In this document: positions 23,165 to 31,624 of the stretch, in pieces
How positions within the stretch are numbered: the stretch's first letter is position 1
Layout: each line of letters starts with the position of its first letter
Notes under the pieces: generated by a model
Database searches by the model: none
The model's input: the letters and a program-made list of their open reading frames with translations, nothing else
What the model was told of the DNA's origin: nothing
Assembly: GCA_002305965.1 (NCBI GenBank)
Contig: DBRM01000048.1
Span: forward strand, 19,911 to 61,469
Length of the DNA stretch: 41,559 nt
From: Syntrophomonas sp. UBA1368
GTDB lineage: Bacteria; Bacillota; Syntrophomonadia; Syntrophomonadales; Syntrophomonadaceae
Reading direction: 5' to 3'
Translations under genes and position numbers: made by a program

Positions 23165-24160
23165 TCATACTGCCGGACGGGCAAATCTCCATGCATCCAT
23201 ACACATGTCCGTCAGATTGCGTGCAGCCTGCCACCCCATTTCTACTCTTGCTTTCGATGGATCGGCATAGCATTCAGCGATATCTCCGGGCCGTCTGGGG
23301 GCAATTTGATAGGGTACCTTCTGCCCTGTGGCTGCTTCAAAAGCATCTATTACTTCCAGGACACTGTACCCTCTGCCGGTTCCAAGATTATAAGTATGAA
23401 TACCCGGTTCGACAGAGATTTTCTGCAAAGCTTTAAGATGGCCCAGGCTGAGATCCACCACATGAATATAGTCTCTCACGCCGGTTCCGTCTGCCGTCGG
23501 ATAATCGCTGCCAAATACGTTTAGTACAGGAAGCTGTCCGGATGCTACTTTAACAATATAGGGCATCAGGTTGTTGGGAATCCCATTGGGGTCTTCCCCC
23601 AGCAGACCGCTGGGATGGGCGCCGATAGGATTAAAATAGCGCAGGATACAGATCCGCCATTGTGGATCAGAGTTATAAAGGTCATTTAAGATCTGCTCGA
23701 TCATCAGTTTGCTGCTGCCATAAGGGTTGACTGCCGCCACAGGAAAGTCTTCGGTAATCGGTACGGTTTGGGGGTTGCCATAAACGGTGGCTGAAGAACT
23801 GAAAACCATCTGCGTGACCCCATGCTTGCTCATGGTTTGCAGAAGATTGATGGTGCCGGCTACATTGTTGTGATAATAAAGAACCGGTTGTGCCACTGAT
23901 TCTCCAACTGCCTTGAATCCTGCAAAATGGATAACGGCTTCTATTTTATGCCGGGTGAAAATTTCTTCGAGGGCTGTCGTGTCCAACATGTCAGCTTCAT
24001 AGAAGGGGAAATTCTTTCCGGCAAGAGTCCTTATCAGCTCAAGGGTTTGGGGCTTGGAGTTGCTGAAATTATCCATGATAATAACTTCATGACCTGCCAT
24101 CATCAGCTCGACAGCTGTATGACTGCCTATGTATCCAGCCCCGCCAGTAATCAATATCAC
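23165..24160 (-). CDS. galE: UDP-glucose 4-epimerase
   Basis: A 331-residue extended short-chain dehydrogenase/reductase, the normal GalE length with this start. The NAD-binding loop is TGGAGYIGSH (5-14). The catalytic Tyr-Lys pair is in NPYGSSK (Y147, K151), with the serine at FSSSATVYG (S122-S124). It interconverts UDP-glucose and UDP-galactose (or the N-acetyl forms) in the cytoplasm for cell-surface polysaccharide. The GTG at 24160 is chosen: AAAGGGGGG lies 6 bases upstream and the fold begins directly. A longer frame reaching 24271 would run through the promoter, whose -35/-10 boxes lie at 24189-24217. The divergent neighbour is a glycosyltransferase, fitting a role in surface glycan synthesis. 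Confidence 0.94.
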   Translation of the reverse strand: MILITGGAGYIGSHTAVELMMAGHEVIIMDNFSNSKPQTLELIRTLAGKNFPFYEADMLDTTALEEIFTRHKIEAVIHFAGFKAVGESVAQPVLYYHNNVAGTINLLQTMSKHGVTQMVFSSSATVYGNPQTVPITEDFPVAAVNPYGSSKLMIEQILNDLYNSDPQWRICILRYFNPIGAHPSGLLGEDPNGIPNNLMPYIVKVASGQLPVLNVFGSDYPTADGTGVRDYIHVVDLSLGHLKALQKISVEPGIHTYNLGTGRGYSVLEVIDAFEAATGQKVPYQIAPRRPGDIAECYADPSKARVEMGWQAARNLTDMCMDAWRFARPAV

Positions 24161-24188
24161 TTGGATCCCCCCTTTAAACATTAGAATA

Positions 24189-24217
24189 ATCGTATTAGCT
24201 CTTAGCGGCAGTGTCAA
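24189..24217 (-). promoter_or_regulatory. Sigma-A promoter of galE
   Basis: On the minus strand a perfect TTGACA is followed after 17 bp by TACGAT, about 29 bp upstream of the galE GTG codon. It is a housekeeping-type promoter, in clear contrast to the -24/-12 promoters of the acyl-CoA operons. Confidence 0.75.
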
Positions 24218-24346
24218 GCATATCTGGGTTGAAAAACCATTAGTATGAAAGGAAAGCAGCAGACATGCCACAAATATACCCTAAACATCCTGAAAAATTA
24301 TATAATATCAATAACATATTCAAAGCAGTCGTACCGGAGGATTATC

Positions 24347-25291
24347 ATGGAACCAAAGTTGAGCGTTATTGTGCCGATTTATAATGTGGAAGAATACCTG
24401 CCCCGGTGCATTGACTCTATTTTAGCCCAGACATTTACTGATTTTGAACTGATCCTGGTTGATGACGGATCACCTGACAATTGCCCGCGGATATGTGATG
24501 AATACGCCGGAAAAGATGAAAGGATCAGGGTCATCCACCAGTCAAACCAAGGAGTATCAATGGCCAGAAATGCGGCCATGAAAATGGCCCGCGGCTTGTA
24601 TATCGCCTTTGTAGATGGAGACGATTTTATTTTTCCCGATGCCTATGAACCGATGGTAAGGGAAATAGAGATACATAAGCTGGATATTCTGGTTGGGAGA
24701 TGCTGCCGGATGATCGACGGGCAGATCAGTTATAATAAACCATTTGGACGGGTTTACCCCAAAGGGGTCTACTCAGGAATTGATTATATGTACCTGTGTC
24801 TTAAGCAAGGTTTTATGGGGACCGGCTGCTGGCTCAATATGTATGATCGGAACTTTCTGCTTGATAATGGATTATTTTTTGAAAAGATCTTGCATGAGGA
24901 TGAACTGTGGATCCCGCAGGTTTTTTTAAAAGCTCAGCGGGTCAAATATATCGAGCTAGTATTCTATGTCTATGTACTGCGGGAAAATTCATTTATGACA
25001 GCCAAGGACAGGACGCAACCTGGGAGGGATCTATTGGGTATTTGTTATGAATTGGAGAAATCTTATGCGCTGGTAGGAGACAAAGAAAAAAGAAAATACT
25101 TTAATGATTTCTTGCTGCAGAAATTTTTTTACGCAGTTTTTGTAGGCAAATTATATCGCCCTCCGTACCGACATTTACTGCGAAGAGGATTTGTACTGGG
25201 AAAACCGCTGAGTATAAAAAATAAAATCAAAGCCGGACTGTTTTATCTCAGCCCCTGGTTATATGTTAAAATCGCTGAGTCGATTCACTAA
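24347..25291 (+). CDS. GT2-family glycosyltransferase
   Basis: A 314-residue family 2 glycosyltransferase (GT-A fold). The N-terminus LSVIVPIYNVEEYLPRCIDSIL, the nucleotide-binding LVDDGSPDNC (38-47) and the metal-binding FVDGDD (88-93) are classical, and HEDELW in the second half is the typical acceptor-site acidic motif. It would transfer a sugar from a nucleotide sugar to a surface polysaccharide or glycoprotein acceptor. The ATG at 24347 is supported by GGAGG 6 bases upstream; the frame is open further upstream, but without a ribosome-binding site. A TATAAT at 24301-24306 could be its -10 box. It is divergent from galE, whose product could supply the sugar. No membrane segment is obvious. 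Confidence 0.92.
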   Translation: MEPKLSVIVPIYNVEEYLPRCIDSILAQTFTDFELILVDDGSPDNCPRICDEYAGKDERIRVIHQSNQGVSMARNAAMKMARGLYIAFVDGDDFIFPDAYEPMVREIEIHKLDILVGRCCRMIDGQISYNKPFGRVYPKGVYSGIDYMYLCLKQGFMGTGCWLNMYDRNFLLDNGLFFEKILHEDELWIPQVFLKAQRVKYIELVFYVYVLRENSFMTAKDRTQPGRDLLGICYELEKSYALVGDKEKRKYFNDFLLQKFFYAVFVGKLYRPPYRHLLRRGFVLGKPLSIKNKIKAGLFYLSPWLYVKIAESIH

Positions 25292-25324
25292 AGCGATTTC
25301 ATTAAAGATAAATCCGAAAATCAC

Positions 25325-25352
25325 GAAAAGCTGCTACGACGGGCAGCTTTTC
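25325..25352. terminator. Terminator between the glycosyltransferase and tlp genes
   Basis: GAAAAGCTGC and its exact complement GCAGCTTTTC flank an 8-nt loop, 33 bp after the glycosyltransferase stop codon. It lies between two convergent genes and has A/T-rich flanks, so it may act in both directions. Confidence 0.7.
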
Positions 25353-25393
25353 CTTTATCAATAATAGGTTTATAACAGAAGCACTGCACCGGT

Positions 25394-25624
25394 TCAGTCA
25401 TCATATCCTCTTTCATAGGCTTCAGCTTCGTCTTTGATTTCATGTCTCATATTTTTCAGGGCTTCTTTACGTCTTTGGTTTTTGGCAGCAATATCCTGAT
25501 TCATTTCTTCATTATCGCTTTCAGACATGGTCTCCTCGGCCAGGCGAATATTTTCCAGGGTATTATTGATGTTTTCCTGAAGTATATCCACGTTATCACG
25601 TCGGTCATCCGGTTTATGTTTCAT
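25394..25624 (-). CDS. tlp: Small acid-soluble spore protein Tlp
   Basis: A 76-residue, highly charged protein starting MKHKPDDRRDNVDILQENI. The KPDDR-DNV-LQ--I-NT-ENI start, an acidic middle, the AAKNQRRKEAL segment and the EIKDEA end are the pattern of the Tlp family of minor small acid-soluble spore proteins, found only in endospore formers. In Bacillus it is made in the forespore late in sporulation. The ATG at 25624 is preferred over a TTG six codons earlier because AAAGGAG lies 8 bases before it. No cysteine pair or other enzymatic motif is present, despite the historical name thioredoxin-like protein. The gene is alone. A forespore sigma-G promoter could not be identified with confidence. 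This gene is the best evidence that the host sporulates. Confidence 0.88.
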   Translation of the reverse strand: MKHKPDDRRDNVDILQENINNTLENIRLAEETMSESDNEEMNQDIAAKNQRRKEALKNMRHEIKDEAEAYERGYDD

Positions 25625-25756
25625 TAAGCGTGCTCCTTTCAAAATTATATCTCAAGATATTTTTTGCACGAGCGGATGGTTTTATACTGAGAACAAAAGA
25701 CTATTACGGAATGCATATTTAAGATTTAATTGGCCGGGAATGACCCGGAATTGCAG

Positions 25757-25785
25757 GTGACGCCCGAATATAAATTTGCTATGCT
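25757..25785 (+). promoter_or_regulatory. Probable sigma-A promoter of the first rubredoxin gene
   Basis: GTGACG, a 17-bp spacer and TATGCT, with TG one base before the -10 box (extended -10), about 60 bp upstream of the rubredoxin ATG. Confidence 0.5.
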
Positions 25786-25847
25786 GTTAATGAAATAAGG
25801 AGAACGTGAAGACCAGACCAGAAAACTATATAGAAGGGAGATCGAGA

Positions 25848-26009
25848 ATGATCAGATATCAATGTACTTTTTGTAATTATATTTATGATCCTGAAATAGG
25901 CGACCAGGAAAACGGCATCCCTCCGGGAACTGCTTTTGAGAATCTGCCGGATGACTGGGTTTGTCCACTCTGTCTGGCTGGAAAATCGGAATTTGAAGAA
26001 ACAGAATGA
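25848..26009 (+). CDS. Rubredoxin (first of a tandem pair)
   Basis: A 53-residue rubredoxin. The two iron-binding loops are CTFC (C6, C9) and CPLC (C39, C42), with the standard YDPEIGD and GTAFENLPDDWVCP segments. It carries one electron on a single iron in the cytoplasm, often to rubrerythrin, rubredoxin:oxygen reductase or similar oxidative-stress enzymes of anaerobes. The ATG at 25848 follows AAGGGAG by 7 bases; an upstream extension in the same frame lacks a ribosome-binding site and is not rubredoxin-like. A second rubredoxin follows 126 bp later. No partner oxidoreductase is adjacent. Confidence 0.95.
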   Translation: MIRYQCTFCNYIYDPEIGDQENGIPPGTAFENLPDDWVCPLCLAGKSEFEETE

Positions 26010-26135
26010 TCACGATCAGCAGGTGGAAAAATTATCTTGCCATAATCGCTGTAAATAAAGATAATCTAATACAGAGTATTTTATTTAGTGGATATCAACA
26101 TAAAAACGGAGCAAAATGGAAGGGAGACTGGTAAG

Positions 26136-26300
26136 ATGGCTAAATATGAATGCATTGTTTGTGGTTATGTTTATGATCCCGAAGTTGGGGACCTGGAAAA
26201 TGATATCCAGCCAGGTATCGAATTTGAAGATTTGCCGGATGATTGGGTTTGCCCCATATGCAGTGCAGACAAATCAGAGTTTACTGCTGAAGATGATTAA
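26136..26300 (+). CDS. Rubredoxin (second of a tandem pair)
   Basis: A 54-residue rubredoxin, closely similar to the upstream copy. Iron ligands are C6, C9, C39 and C42 in CIVC and CPIC. It is more acidic at the C-terminus. The ATG at 26136 has AAGGGAG 9 bases upstream. The 126-bp gap from the first gene is A/T-rich and may hold a separate promoter, though none is clear. The pair ends at a strong hairpin terminator. The two proteins could serve different partners or differ in potential, but the ligand environment gives no obvious distinction. Confidence 0.95.
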   Translation: MAKYECIVCGYVYDPEVGDLENDIQPGIEFEDLPDDWVCPICSADKSEFTAEDD

Positions 26301-26323
26301 TGAGCTTTCATTTTGGCTTAAAC

Positions 26324-26350
26324 AAAAAGCGGGCAAAAGCCCGCTTTTTT
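26324..26350. terminator. Bidirectional terminator between the rubredoxins and the SLH gene
   Basis: AAAAAGCGGG, a 6-nt loop, then CCCGCTTTTTT: a perfect GC stem with A and T tails on both sides. It serves the second rubredoxin on the plus strand and the SLH-domain gene, which ends at 26361 on the minus strand. Confidence 0.88.
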
Positions 26351-26360
26351 ATTTAAGATA

Positions 26361-28313
26361 TTATTCCATATACAAGGTGAAAATTTGCCGATAACCAGTC
26401 CAGGAAGTATCATATACAACGAACTCGTCACCATCAAGACTGACTTCTGCACCGATCAGATCATAGTTTCTGCCGTCATAACTGAAAACCGCCGGATCAA
26501 TAATGGTTATTTTATCGAAGTCCACCCATTTGCGGCCTACATATATTTCCGTGTTGTTGTCTACTCCGTCCTGATATTTCTTATTATCTACATAAAAGAT
26601 AATACGTTCAGGCTGGCTGCTCACAGAAGGGGCAGTTGTTTCAGTGAGTTTCATTACGACCAATTCCAGGTCTTCGTCAAAGTCGATACGGTTAATTGTA
26701 TAGTATTTTTTATCGATTCTTGCATAAAAGTCTTCATCAACTTCATAACGTTTTCCATCGATCCTTACCAGGTTGCGATCAATGACCAGCACCTCGTCCA
26801 GATCGTAAACCGTGTTATCTTTAATGATCTCAACATCATCAATATCGTAGTATTTCCCGTTGACCAGGACAAAATCTTCATTATTTCCTTTAACACAGTA
26901 AAAGATAAATTTATTGCGGTATAGTTCAATATCTTCAATTATATAAGTCTGCCCGTCGATATACATGGTAATTTCATCGAAAGGGAAGGCCTTACGACTA
27001 ACAGTAAAGCTGCCGGAAGCATCGATGACTACTTCATCCAGATCATACATTTTCTTATCGATCATAAATTGGATGTCATCTATATCGTTAAGGGATAAAG
27101 TTTTGTCATCAACAAATATGGCTGATATATCAGACATGCGCATTCCTTCCACGATGACCCGGTCAGTTTCTTTCAGGATCAGGGGAGAAGCGGATGACAG
27201 GTTGATCCGGGTAATATCATAAAATTTATCCCCCAGGGTGATTGTCACACGGTCTTTCAACAGATCATAGGATTTACCGCCGATTTCAACCGTGTATTCG
27301 TCAATGATCTTCATATCAGCCAGATAGTAATCACTGTTGGACGAATTAACAAATAACTTTACAAAGTCGCTATTATACTTATAGCCGCTGATCTCCAGGG
27401 AATTGATTATGCGTGATTCAGGAAACGCCACCAGAATTTTGCCGCTTAAAGTGTATTTGCTAACCGTATAAAGGCTGTTGTTGATAATCAAACCCGGATT
27501 GCCTAAAGGACTATTGGCAAAAAATGTATAACTGCCATTGACAGTGAGCTGATCTCCATTAACAGTAATAGAATTTAGAGGTACTGATGAATAGGCAAAT
27601 TTAAAAGTTACTGGATACTGGCTTAGCTGATACTGCTCCTCGCCAATGGCAATGGAAGTAATATCACCTGTCACAGCAGGTACTGGCTGTGGAGCGGATC
27701 CGTCATCCAGCACCAAAAAGTCGGTGAGCACCTTTGCTACCTGCGCTCTGGTCATATCGGTAAAAGGCCTGAATTCTCCGCCAGGGAATCCCTGCAGCAA
27801 TTTGAGATCGAAGGCTCTTTTAATATAAGCTTTATAATCACTCTTTTCCACCGCAGATAAATCAGTAAAAGGAGGCAGGGAACCATTATCCGGTTCTTCG
27901 CCCAGTGCCCGTACCAGCATGGCCGCTGCTTCACTTCTTTTGATATTGCCGTCCGGCACCAACCCGGCAGGATATTCTGCTGGGATCAAAATGCCCTGTC
28001 TGACTGCTTCATTTATGTAATTTTTTGCCCAGTGTTTGCCGGTATCACCAAAACTGTTTACAGTAGAAGCATCCGGAGTTAGATCCATGCAGGAAATCAA
28101 GAGCGTGGTAAACTCAGCTCTGGTCATAGGATTATCGGGTTTGAAAGAACCGTCAGGATATCCCTTAATATAGCCAGCGCCGGCAAGACTGTCGATATAT
28201 GTTACTGCCCAGTGGTCTTTCACATCGGGAAACTGAACAGCTGCCACCGGTGCCGGCAATAGTGTTGCTGCCAGCAGACATACGAATAATGCAGAAAGAA
28301 ATAATTTCTTCAA
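26361..28313 (-). CDS. S-layer-homology (SLH) domain surface protein with repeat-rich C-terminus
   Basis: A 650-residue secreted protein. Residues 1-25 are a signal peptide (KK, hydrophobic core, cleavage after APVAA). Three SLH domains follow at about 28-76, 88-138 and 149-200, each with the conserved HWA or equivalent and a GYPDGSFKPD-like loop. They anchor proteins to pyruvylated secondary cell-wall polymers. Residues 215-340 are of unknown fold. Residues 344-632 contain about a dozen degenerate units around D-G-K-x-Y-D-[LI]-D-[DE]-[VI]. No enzymatic motif was seen, so it is a structural or binding protein. The start is a TTG with AGGAGGG 9 bases upstream. It stands alone, ending at a shared terminator. 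Confidence 0.9.
   Translation of the reverse strand: MKKLFLSALFVCLLAATLLPAPVAAVQFPDVKDHWAVTYIDSLAGAGYIKGYPDGSFKPDNPMTRAEFTTLLISCMDLTPDASTVNSFGDTGKHWAKNYINEAVRQGILIPAEYPAGLVPDGNIKRSEAAAMLVRALGEEPDNGSLPPFTDLSAVEKSDYKAYIKRAFDLKLLQGFPGGEFRPFTDMTRAQVAKVLTDFLVLDDGSAPQPVPAVTGDITSIAIGEEQYQLSQYPVTFKFAYSSVPLNSITVNGDQLTVNGSYTFFANSPLGNPGLIINNSLYTVSKYTLSGKILVAFPESRIINSLEISGYKYNSDFVKLFVNSSNSDYYLADMKIIDEYTVEIGGKSYDLLKDRVTITLGDKFYDITRINLSSASPLILKETDRVIVEGMRMSDISAIFVDDKTLSLNDIDDIQFMIDKKMYDLDEVVIDASGSFTVSRKAFPFDEITMYIDGQTYIIEDIELYRNKFIFYCVKGNNEDFVLVNGKYYDIDDVEIIKDNTVYDLDEVLVIDRNLVRIDGKRYEVDEDFYARIDKKYYTINRIDFDEDLELVVMKLTETTAPSVSSQPERIIFYVDNKKYQDGVDNNTEIYVGRKWVDFDKITIIDPAVFSYDGRNYDLIGAEVSLDGDEFVVYDTSWTGYRQIFTLYME
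26418..27284 (-). repeat. Degenerate short-repeat array inside the SLH protein
   Basis: Residues 344-632 contain units such as IGGKSYDLLKDRVTI, IDKKMYDLDEVVI, IDGQTYIIEDIEL, VNGKYYDIDDVEI, KDNTVYDLDEVLV, IDGKRYEVDEDFY, IDKKYYTINRIDF and YDGRNYDLIGAEV. The period is about 15-35 residues, with alternating hydrophobic and acidic positions suggesting repeated beta hairpins. The DNA is not repetitive, so the array is old or diversified. Confidence 0.65.
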
Positions 28314-28622
28314 AAATATTCACCCTCCTTTTCTCTGCTTTTATCCAATTTATTTCCTATATTATACATTGTTATACGATTTATGAGAAATTATCTTTCA
28401 TTTTCTCACCAGGCTAGTTGTTTGGCAGAATAAATGAATATTGAAAACATATTGCTCTGTTAAGAAAAATAAAAATATTTTAAATAGAAGGAATATTTAT
28501 TCAATTGTCGAAAGTGGAGGCAAAGCAAAAACGGAACAAGGTTCGATCAAGATGAACATTGGGTGCGTATTGCTTAAAAAATGAAAGGATACGTGTTCCA
28601 AAATTGTAAAGGAGGGGATCGA
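28314..28622. other. Divergent intergenic region between the SLH gene and the redox operon
   Basis: About 309 bp, strongly A/T-rich, with no gene. On the minus strand a TATAAT near 28361-28366 may be the -10 box for the SLH gene. On the plus strand no clear promoter for the redox operon was found; a sigma-54-like word near 28559-28572 has the wrong spacing. AAAGGAGGGG at 28608-28617 is the ribosome-binding site of the gene at 28623. Confidence 0.4.
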
Positions 28623-29717
28623 ATGCCTGGAGGAATGGATCTGAAAAACGAAGTTTTCCAAAGCTCTACATGTGCTCTGTGCGGCGCCTGTCTGGATTGG
28701 TGTCCGTATATTGCCAATATGGAAGACCACCTGGTGATGCGTTTCGATTGTAATGTGGGGGAAGGGCGCTGTTACGCAGTGTGTCCGCGGACATATGCTG
28801 ACTGGCAGGCCATCGGCGACAGATATCTGCCGGATACACCGCGAAATATCGAAATAGGGCCTTATTTTAATGTTTTTAGAGTAAAAGCTGCTGCGGGGAT
28901 AAAGGGACAACAAGACGGCGGGACAGTCAGCAATCTGGTGAAAACCATAATGGAAGATGAACTGGCACAGGCAGTTTTATTGACCGGCAGTGAGGATCAT
29001 GTAACCCCGGAGCCATTTCTGGCTGTGGATATAGATGATATTGAAAAGGCGGCTGGCTCTCGATTTCTGGCTTCTCCCGGTTTGCGAAAAATTATTGAAG
29101 CTCAGGCCAACAAGGTGCAAAAGCTGGCGGTGGTAGGACGGCCCTGCCAGATCCAGGCTTTGCGTAAGATGGACTTTAACCGGCGTCCGGATAAACCGCC
29201 CCTTGATCTGATCACTATAGGCCTGTTTTGCATGTGGTCTTTGGGCTGGGATTTTAACGAATACCTGCAGAAAAATTTCCCGGGGGAAAAGATCTTAAGT
29301 CTGGGAATTCCACAGCATGGTTTTGTAGTAAAGACCGACAAAGGTGAACACATCCTGCCTCTGGATGAAGTGAAAAAGTTCAACAAAGCGGGTTGTGGGT
29401 ATTGTCTGGATATGACTTCAGAGTTGGCCGACATCTCGGTAGGGGCTTTTGAAGCAGAAAAAGGATGGAATACGGTCATCGTACGTTCGGCAAAAGGACA
29501 GGAACTTTTGGATAAGGCAGTGGAAAAAGATTATCTCATTTGTGCAGATTATCCGGAAGAAGAATTGAACCGATTAAAGGGAGCTTCGATCGGCAAAAAG
29601 AACCGCAACCTTAATAATATACAGGCAGCCTTTGACAAAGGAGTCAAACCTTTTATTGACTTGAACAGTGAAATGTATGCACAGGTCAGGAAATTGGCAG
29701 AAGGGATGGTGAAATAA
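28623..29717 (+). CDS. FrhB/FdhB-family iron-sulfur flavoprotein (coenzyme F420 hydrogenase beta-subunit-like)
   Basis: A 364-residue member of the FrhB family. The N-terminus has a 4Fe-4S motif CALCGACLDWCP (C17, C20, C23, C27) and further cysteines C43, C50 and C54. The middle contains VVGRPCQIQALRK, and the C-terminal half NKAGCGYCLDMTSELADISVGAF, both typical of this family, which binds FAD and moves electrons between iron-sulfur clusters and a deazaflavin, ferredoxin or thiol partner. In a bacterium without evident F420 use it more likely serves ferredoxin or another carrier. The ATG at 28623 follows AAAGGAGGGG closely; an upstream ATG lacks a site. It is the first gene of a five-gene operon, 2 bp before the IorA-like gene, so it probably feeds or drains electrons of that oxidoreductase. 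Confidence 0.87.
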   Translation: MPGGMDLKNEVFQSSTCALCGACLDWCPYIANMEDHLVMRFDCNVGEGRCYAVCPRTYADWQAIGDRYLPDTPRNIEIGPYFNVFRVKAAAGIKGQQDGGTVSNLVKTIMEDELAQAVLLTGSEDHVTPEPFLAVDIDDIEKAAGSRFLASPGLRKIIEAQANKVQKLAVVGRPCQIQALRKMDFNRRPDKPPLDLITIGLFCMWSLGWDFNEYLQKNFPGEKILSLGIPQHGFVVKTDKGEHILPLDEVKKFNKAGCGYCLDMTSELADISVGAFEAEKGWNTVIVRSAKGQELLDKAVEKDYLICADYPEEELNRLKGASIGKKNRNLNNIQAAFDKGVKPFIDLNSEMYAQVRKLAEGMVK

Positions 29718-29719
29718 CA

Positions 29720-31624
29720 ATGGAATGGATGATTACTGCTGATGAACCGGGCAGAACCTATCTTATGCAGGGGAATGAAGCCATTGCCAGGGGAGCGCTG
29801 GAAGCCGGTATACGTTTTGCCGCTGCTTATCCCGGTTCACCGTCTTCAGAAATTTTGGCCATGCTGGGCCATGTGGCCGAAAAAATGGATCTTTATGCGG
29901 AATGGTCCACCAATGAGACTTGCGCTCTGGAAGCATGCCTGGGGGCTTCTTTTGCCCGGGTACGCTCCTTGTGTATCATGAAACAAAACGGCTTGCTGGT
30001 GGTAGGGGACGCTTTGCACAGTGCATCATTATCGGGTGTGAAAGGCGGACTGGTACTGGTGGTGGCAGATGATCCCAGTGCCCATTCCAGTACCAATGAA
30101 TTTGATTCAAGGCATCAGGCTCGTTCGGCAGGTCTTCCTATGCTGGAACCAGCTAATATGCAGGAAGCCAAGGATATGGTCAAATGGGGCTACGAATTGT
30201 CCGAACAGCTGCAGCAACTGGTAATGGTAAGAACCGTGACCCGTATCAATCATGGACGCAGCAGTGTATCCCTTGGTGAATTGCCGAAGGAAAAACCGGA
30301 TCCGGTGACGATCGGTGAATGGGACCGTATGGTAGCTATCAACTGGTTCAAAGATGCCCAGATCGCAAAGATCGACCAGGCCAAATCTATTTTTGAAACA
30401 TCCCCTTTCAACGAGTACAAGGGTCCGGAGGAGCCTGACATGATCATTGTTACCTGCGGCACCGGCTGGCTGTACAGCAGTGAAGCAGTTGAAGCTTTAG
30501 GACTCCGGGACAGAATAGGGATATTAAAGATCGGCACGACGTATCCGCTGCCGGAAGACTTTATTGTCAAACATCTGCTTAAAACAAAGAAAGTATTGGT
30601 AATCGAGGAAGTCGACCCCTTCCTGGAACAGAATATTGCCGGGATCATTGCTTATCATCCCGAATTACAGGTGGAACTGCTGGGGCGCTATGGAGGGAAG
30701 GCCATGCCCCGTAACGGAGAACTGAATCCGGACATCGTGCGGAATACCCTGGCGCGTTTGACCGGAACGGCTTTCACAGGACCGGAAACAGCAGTTATTC
30801 CGCCTGAAGAAGCAGTTGCACTGCCAGCGCGGGAACTGACCTTCTGCGCAGGATGTCCGCACCGGGCGTCTTTTTTCCTGCTCAAACAGACGTTGCGTAT
30901 CCAGGAAGGGCAGGGTGTGGTAATGGGTGATATAGGATGCTACACGATGGGGGGACAGCGAGCCGGACATTACCTCTATAATTTCCTGTGCTGCATGGGC
31001 GGCGGCATCAATGCGGCAGAAGGGATGGGGCAATTGACCCGCTTTGGGTTTAAACAACCAGTCTTGGCACTGGCCGGAGATTCGACCTTCTTCCACTCCT
31101 GTTTGCCGGGCCTGGTCAATGCCAAATACCATGATTCCAACATGCTGTTCGTTGTTTTGGATAATTCAGCCACGGCCATGACCGGTTTTCAACCTCATCC
31201 TGGTATCGGGCAGACGGCAATGGGTAAGGCTGCAGAACCGATTTCCATAAAAAAGGTGGCAGAAGCTATAGGATGTCCGGTAACAGTGGCTGATCCTTTT
31301 GATATTTCCGGCACAACTTCCAAAGTATATGATCTACTGAAACAGCCAGGCCTTAAGGTCTTGATCCTCAAACAGGAATGTGCTACTCTGGTCGTCCGCA
31401 AACGTGAAAAACCAAGAGTCTGGGTAGATCAGGAACTGTGCAGGGGTGATGACTGCGGATGCGGCAGATTCTGCAGCCGGATCTGGGGTTGTCCCGGCAA
31501 CATATGGGATTATGAAGCAGGCAAAGCCAAAATAGACGAAGTTGTCTGCGTGGGCTGCGGGGTTTGTATAAGTCTTTGCCCTGCGGGAGCTATTAAGATG
31601 GAAGGAGGCGGAGCTTGTGGGTAA
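29720..31624 (+). CDS. iorA: Indolepyruvate ferredoxin oxidoreductase alpha subunit-like
   Basis: A 634-residue thiamine-diphosphate enzyme subunit of the IorA type, which oxidatively decarboxylates aryl (or related) 2-oxo acids to acyl-CoA, reducing ferredoxin. The pyrimidine-binding domain opens with AAAYPGSPSSEI (34-45). The TPP site shows CAGCPHR (376-382), GDIGCYTMG (403-411) and LAGDST with a later N482. The C-terminus carries iron-sulfur sites: a complete C610-C613-C616-C620 motif and a less regular group C574, C579, C581, C585, C591. The stop codon overlaps the start of the IorB-like gene by 8 bp, so the two subunits are made together. Known substrates of relatives include indolepyruvate, phenylpyruvate and phenylglyoxylate; which applies here is unknown. 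Confidence 0.92.
   Translation: MEWMITADEPGRTYLMQGNEAIARGALEAGIRFAAAYPGSPSSEILAMLGHVAEKMDLYAEWSTNETCALEACLGASFARVRSLCIMKQNGLLVVGDALHSASLSGVKGGLVLVVADDPSAHSSTNEFDSRHQARSAGLPMLEPANMQEAKDMVKWGYELSEQLQQLVMVRTVTRINHGRSSVSLGELPKEKPDPVTIGEWDRMVAINWFKDAQIAKIDQAKSIFETSPFNEYKGPEEPDMIIVTCGTGWLYSSEAVEALGLRDRIGILKIGTTYPLPEDFIVKHLLKTKKVLVIEEVDPFLEQNIAGIIAYHPELQVELLGRYGGKAMPRNGELNPDIVRNTLARLTGTAFTGPETAVIPPEEAVALPARELTFCAGCPHRASFFLLKQTLRIQEGQGVVMGDIGCYTMGGQRAGHYLYNFLCCMGGGINAAEGMGQLTRFGFKQPVLALAGDSTFFHSCLPGLVNAKYHDSNMLFVVLDNSATAMTGFQPHPGIGQTAMGKAAEPISIKKVAEAIGCPVTVADPFDISGTTSKVYDLLKQPGLKVLILKQECATLVVRKREKPRVWVDQELCRGDDCGCGRFCSRIWGCPGNIWDYEAGKAKIDEVVCVGCGVCISLCPAGAIKMEGGGACG

Noticed and set aside
24161..24271. 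Longer N-terminus for GalE
   Set aside because: It would read through the -35/-10 promoter, and the Rossmann fold begins right at the GTG at 24160.
28559..28572. Sigma-54-like word (TGGGTGCGTATTGC) before the redox operon
   Set aside because: The spacing between GG and GC is one base short, which sigma-54 does not tolerate, and the -24 box is poor.
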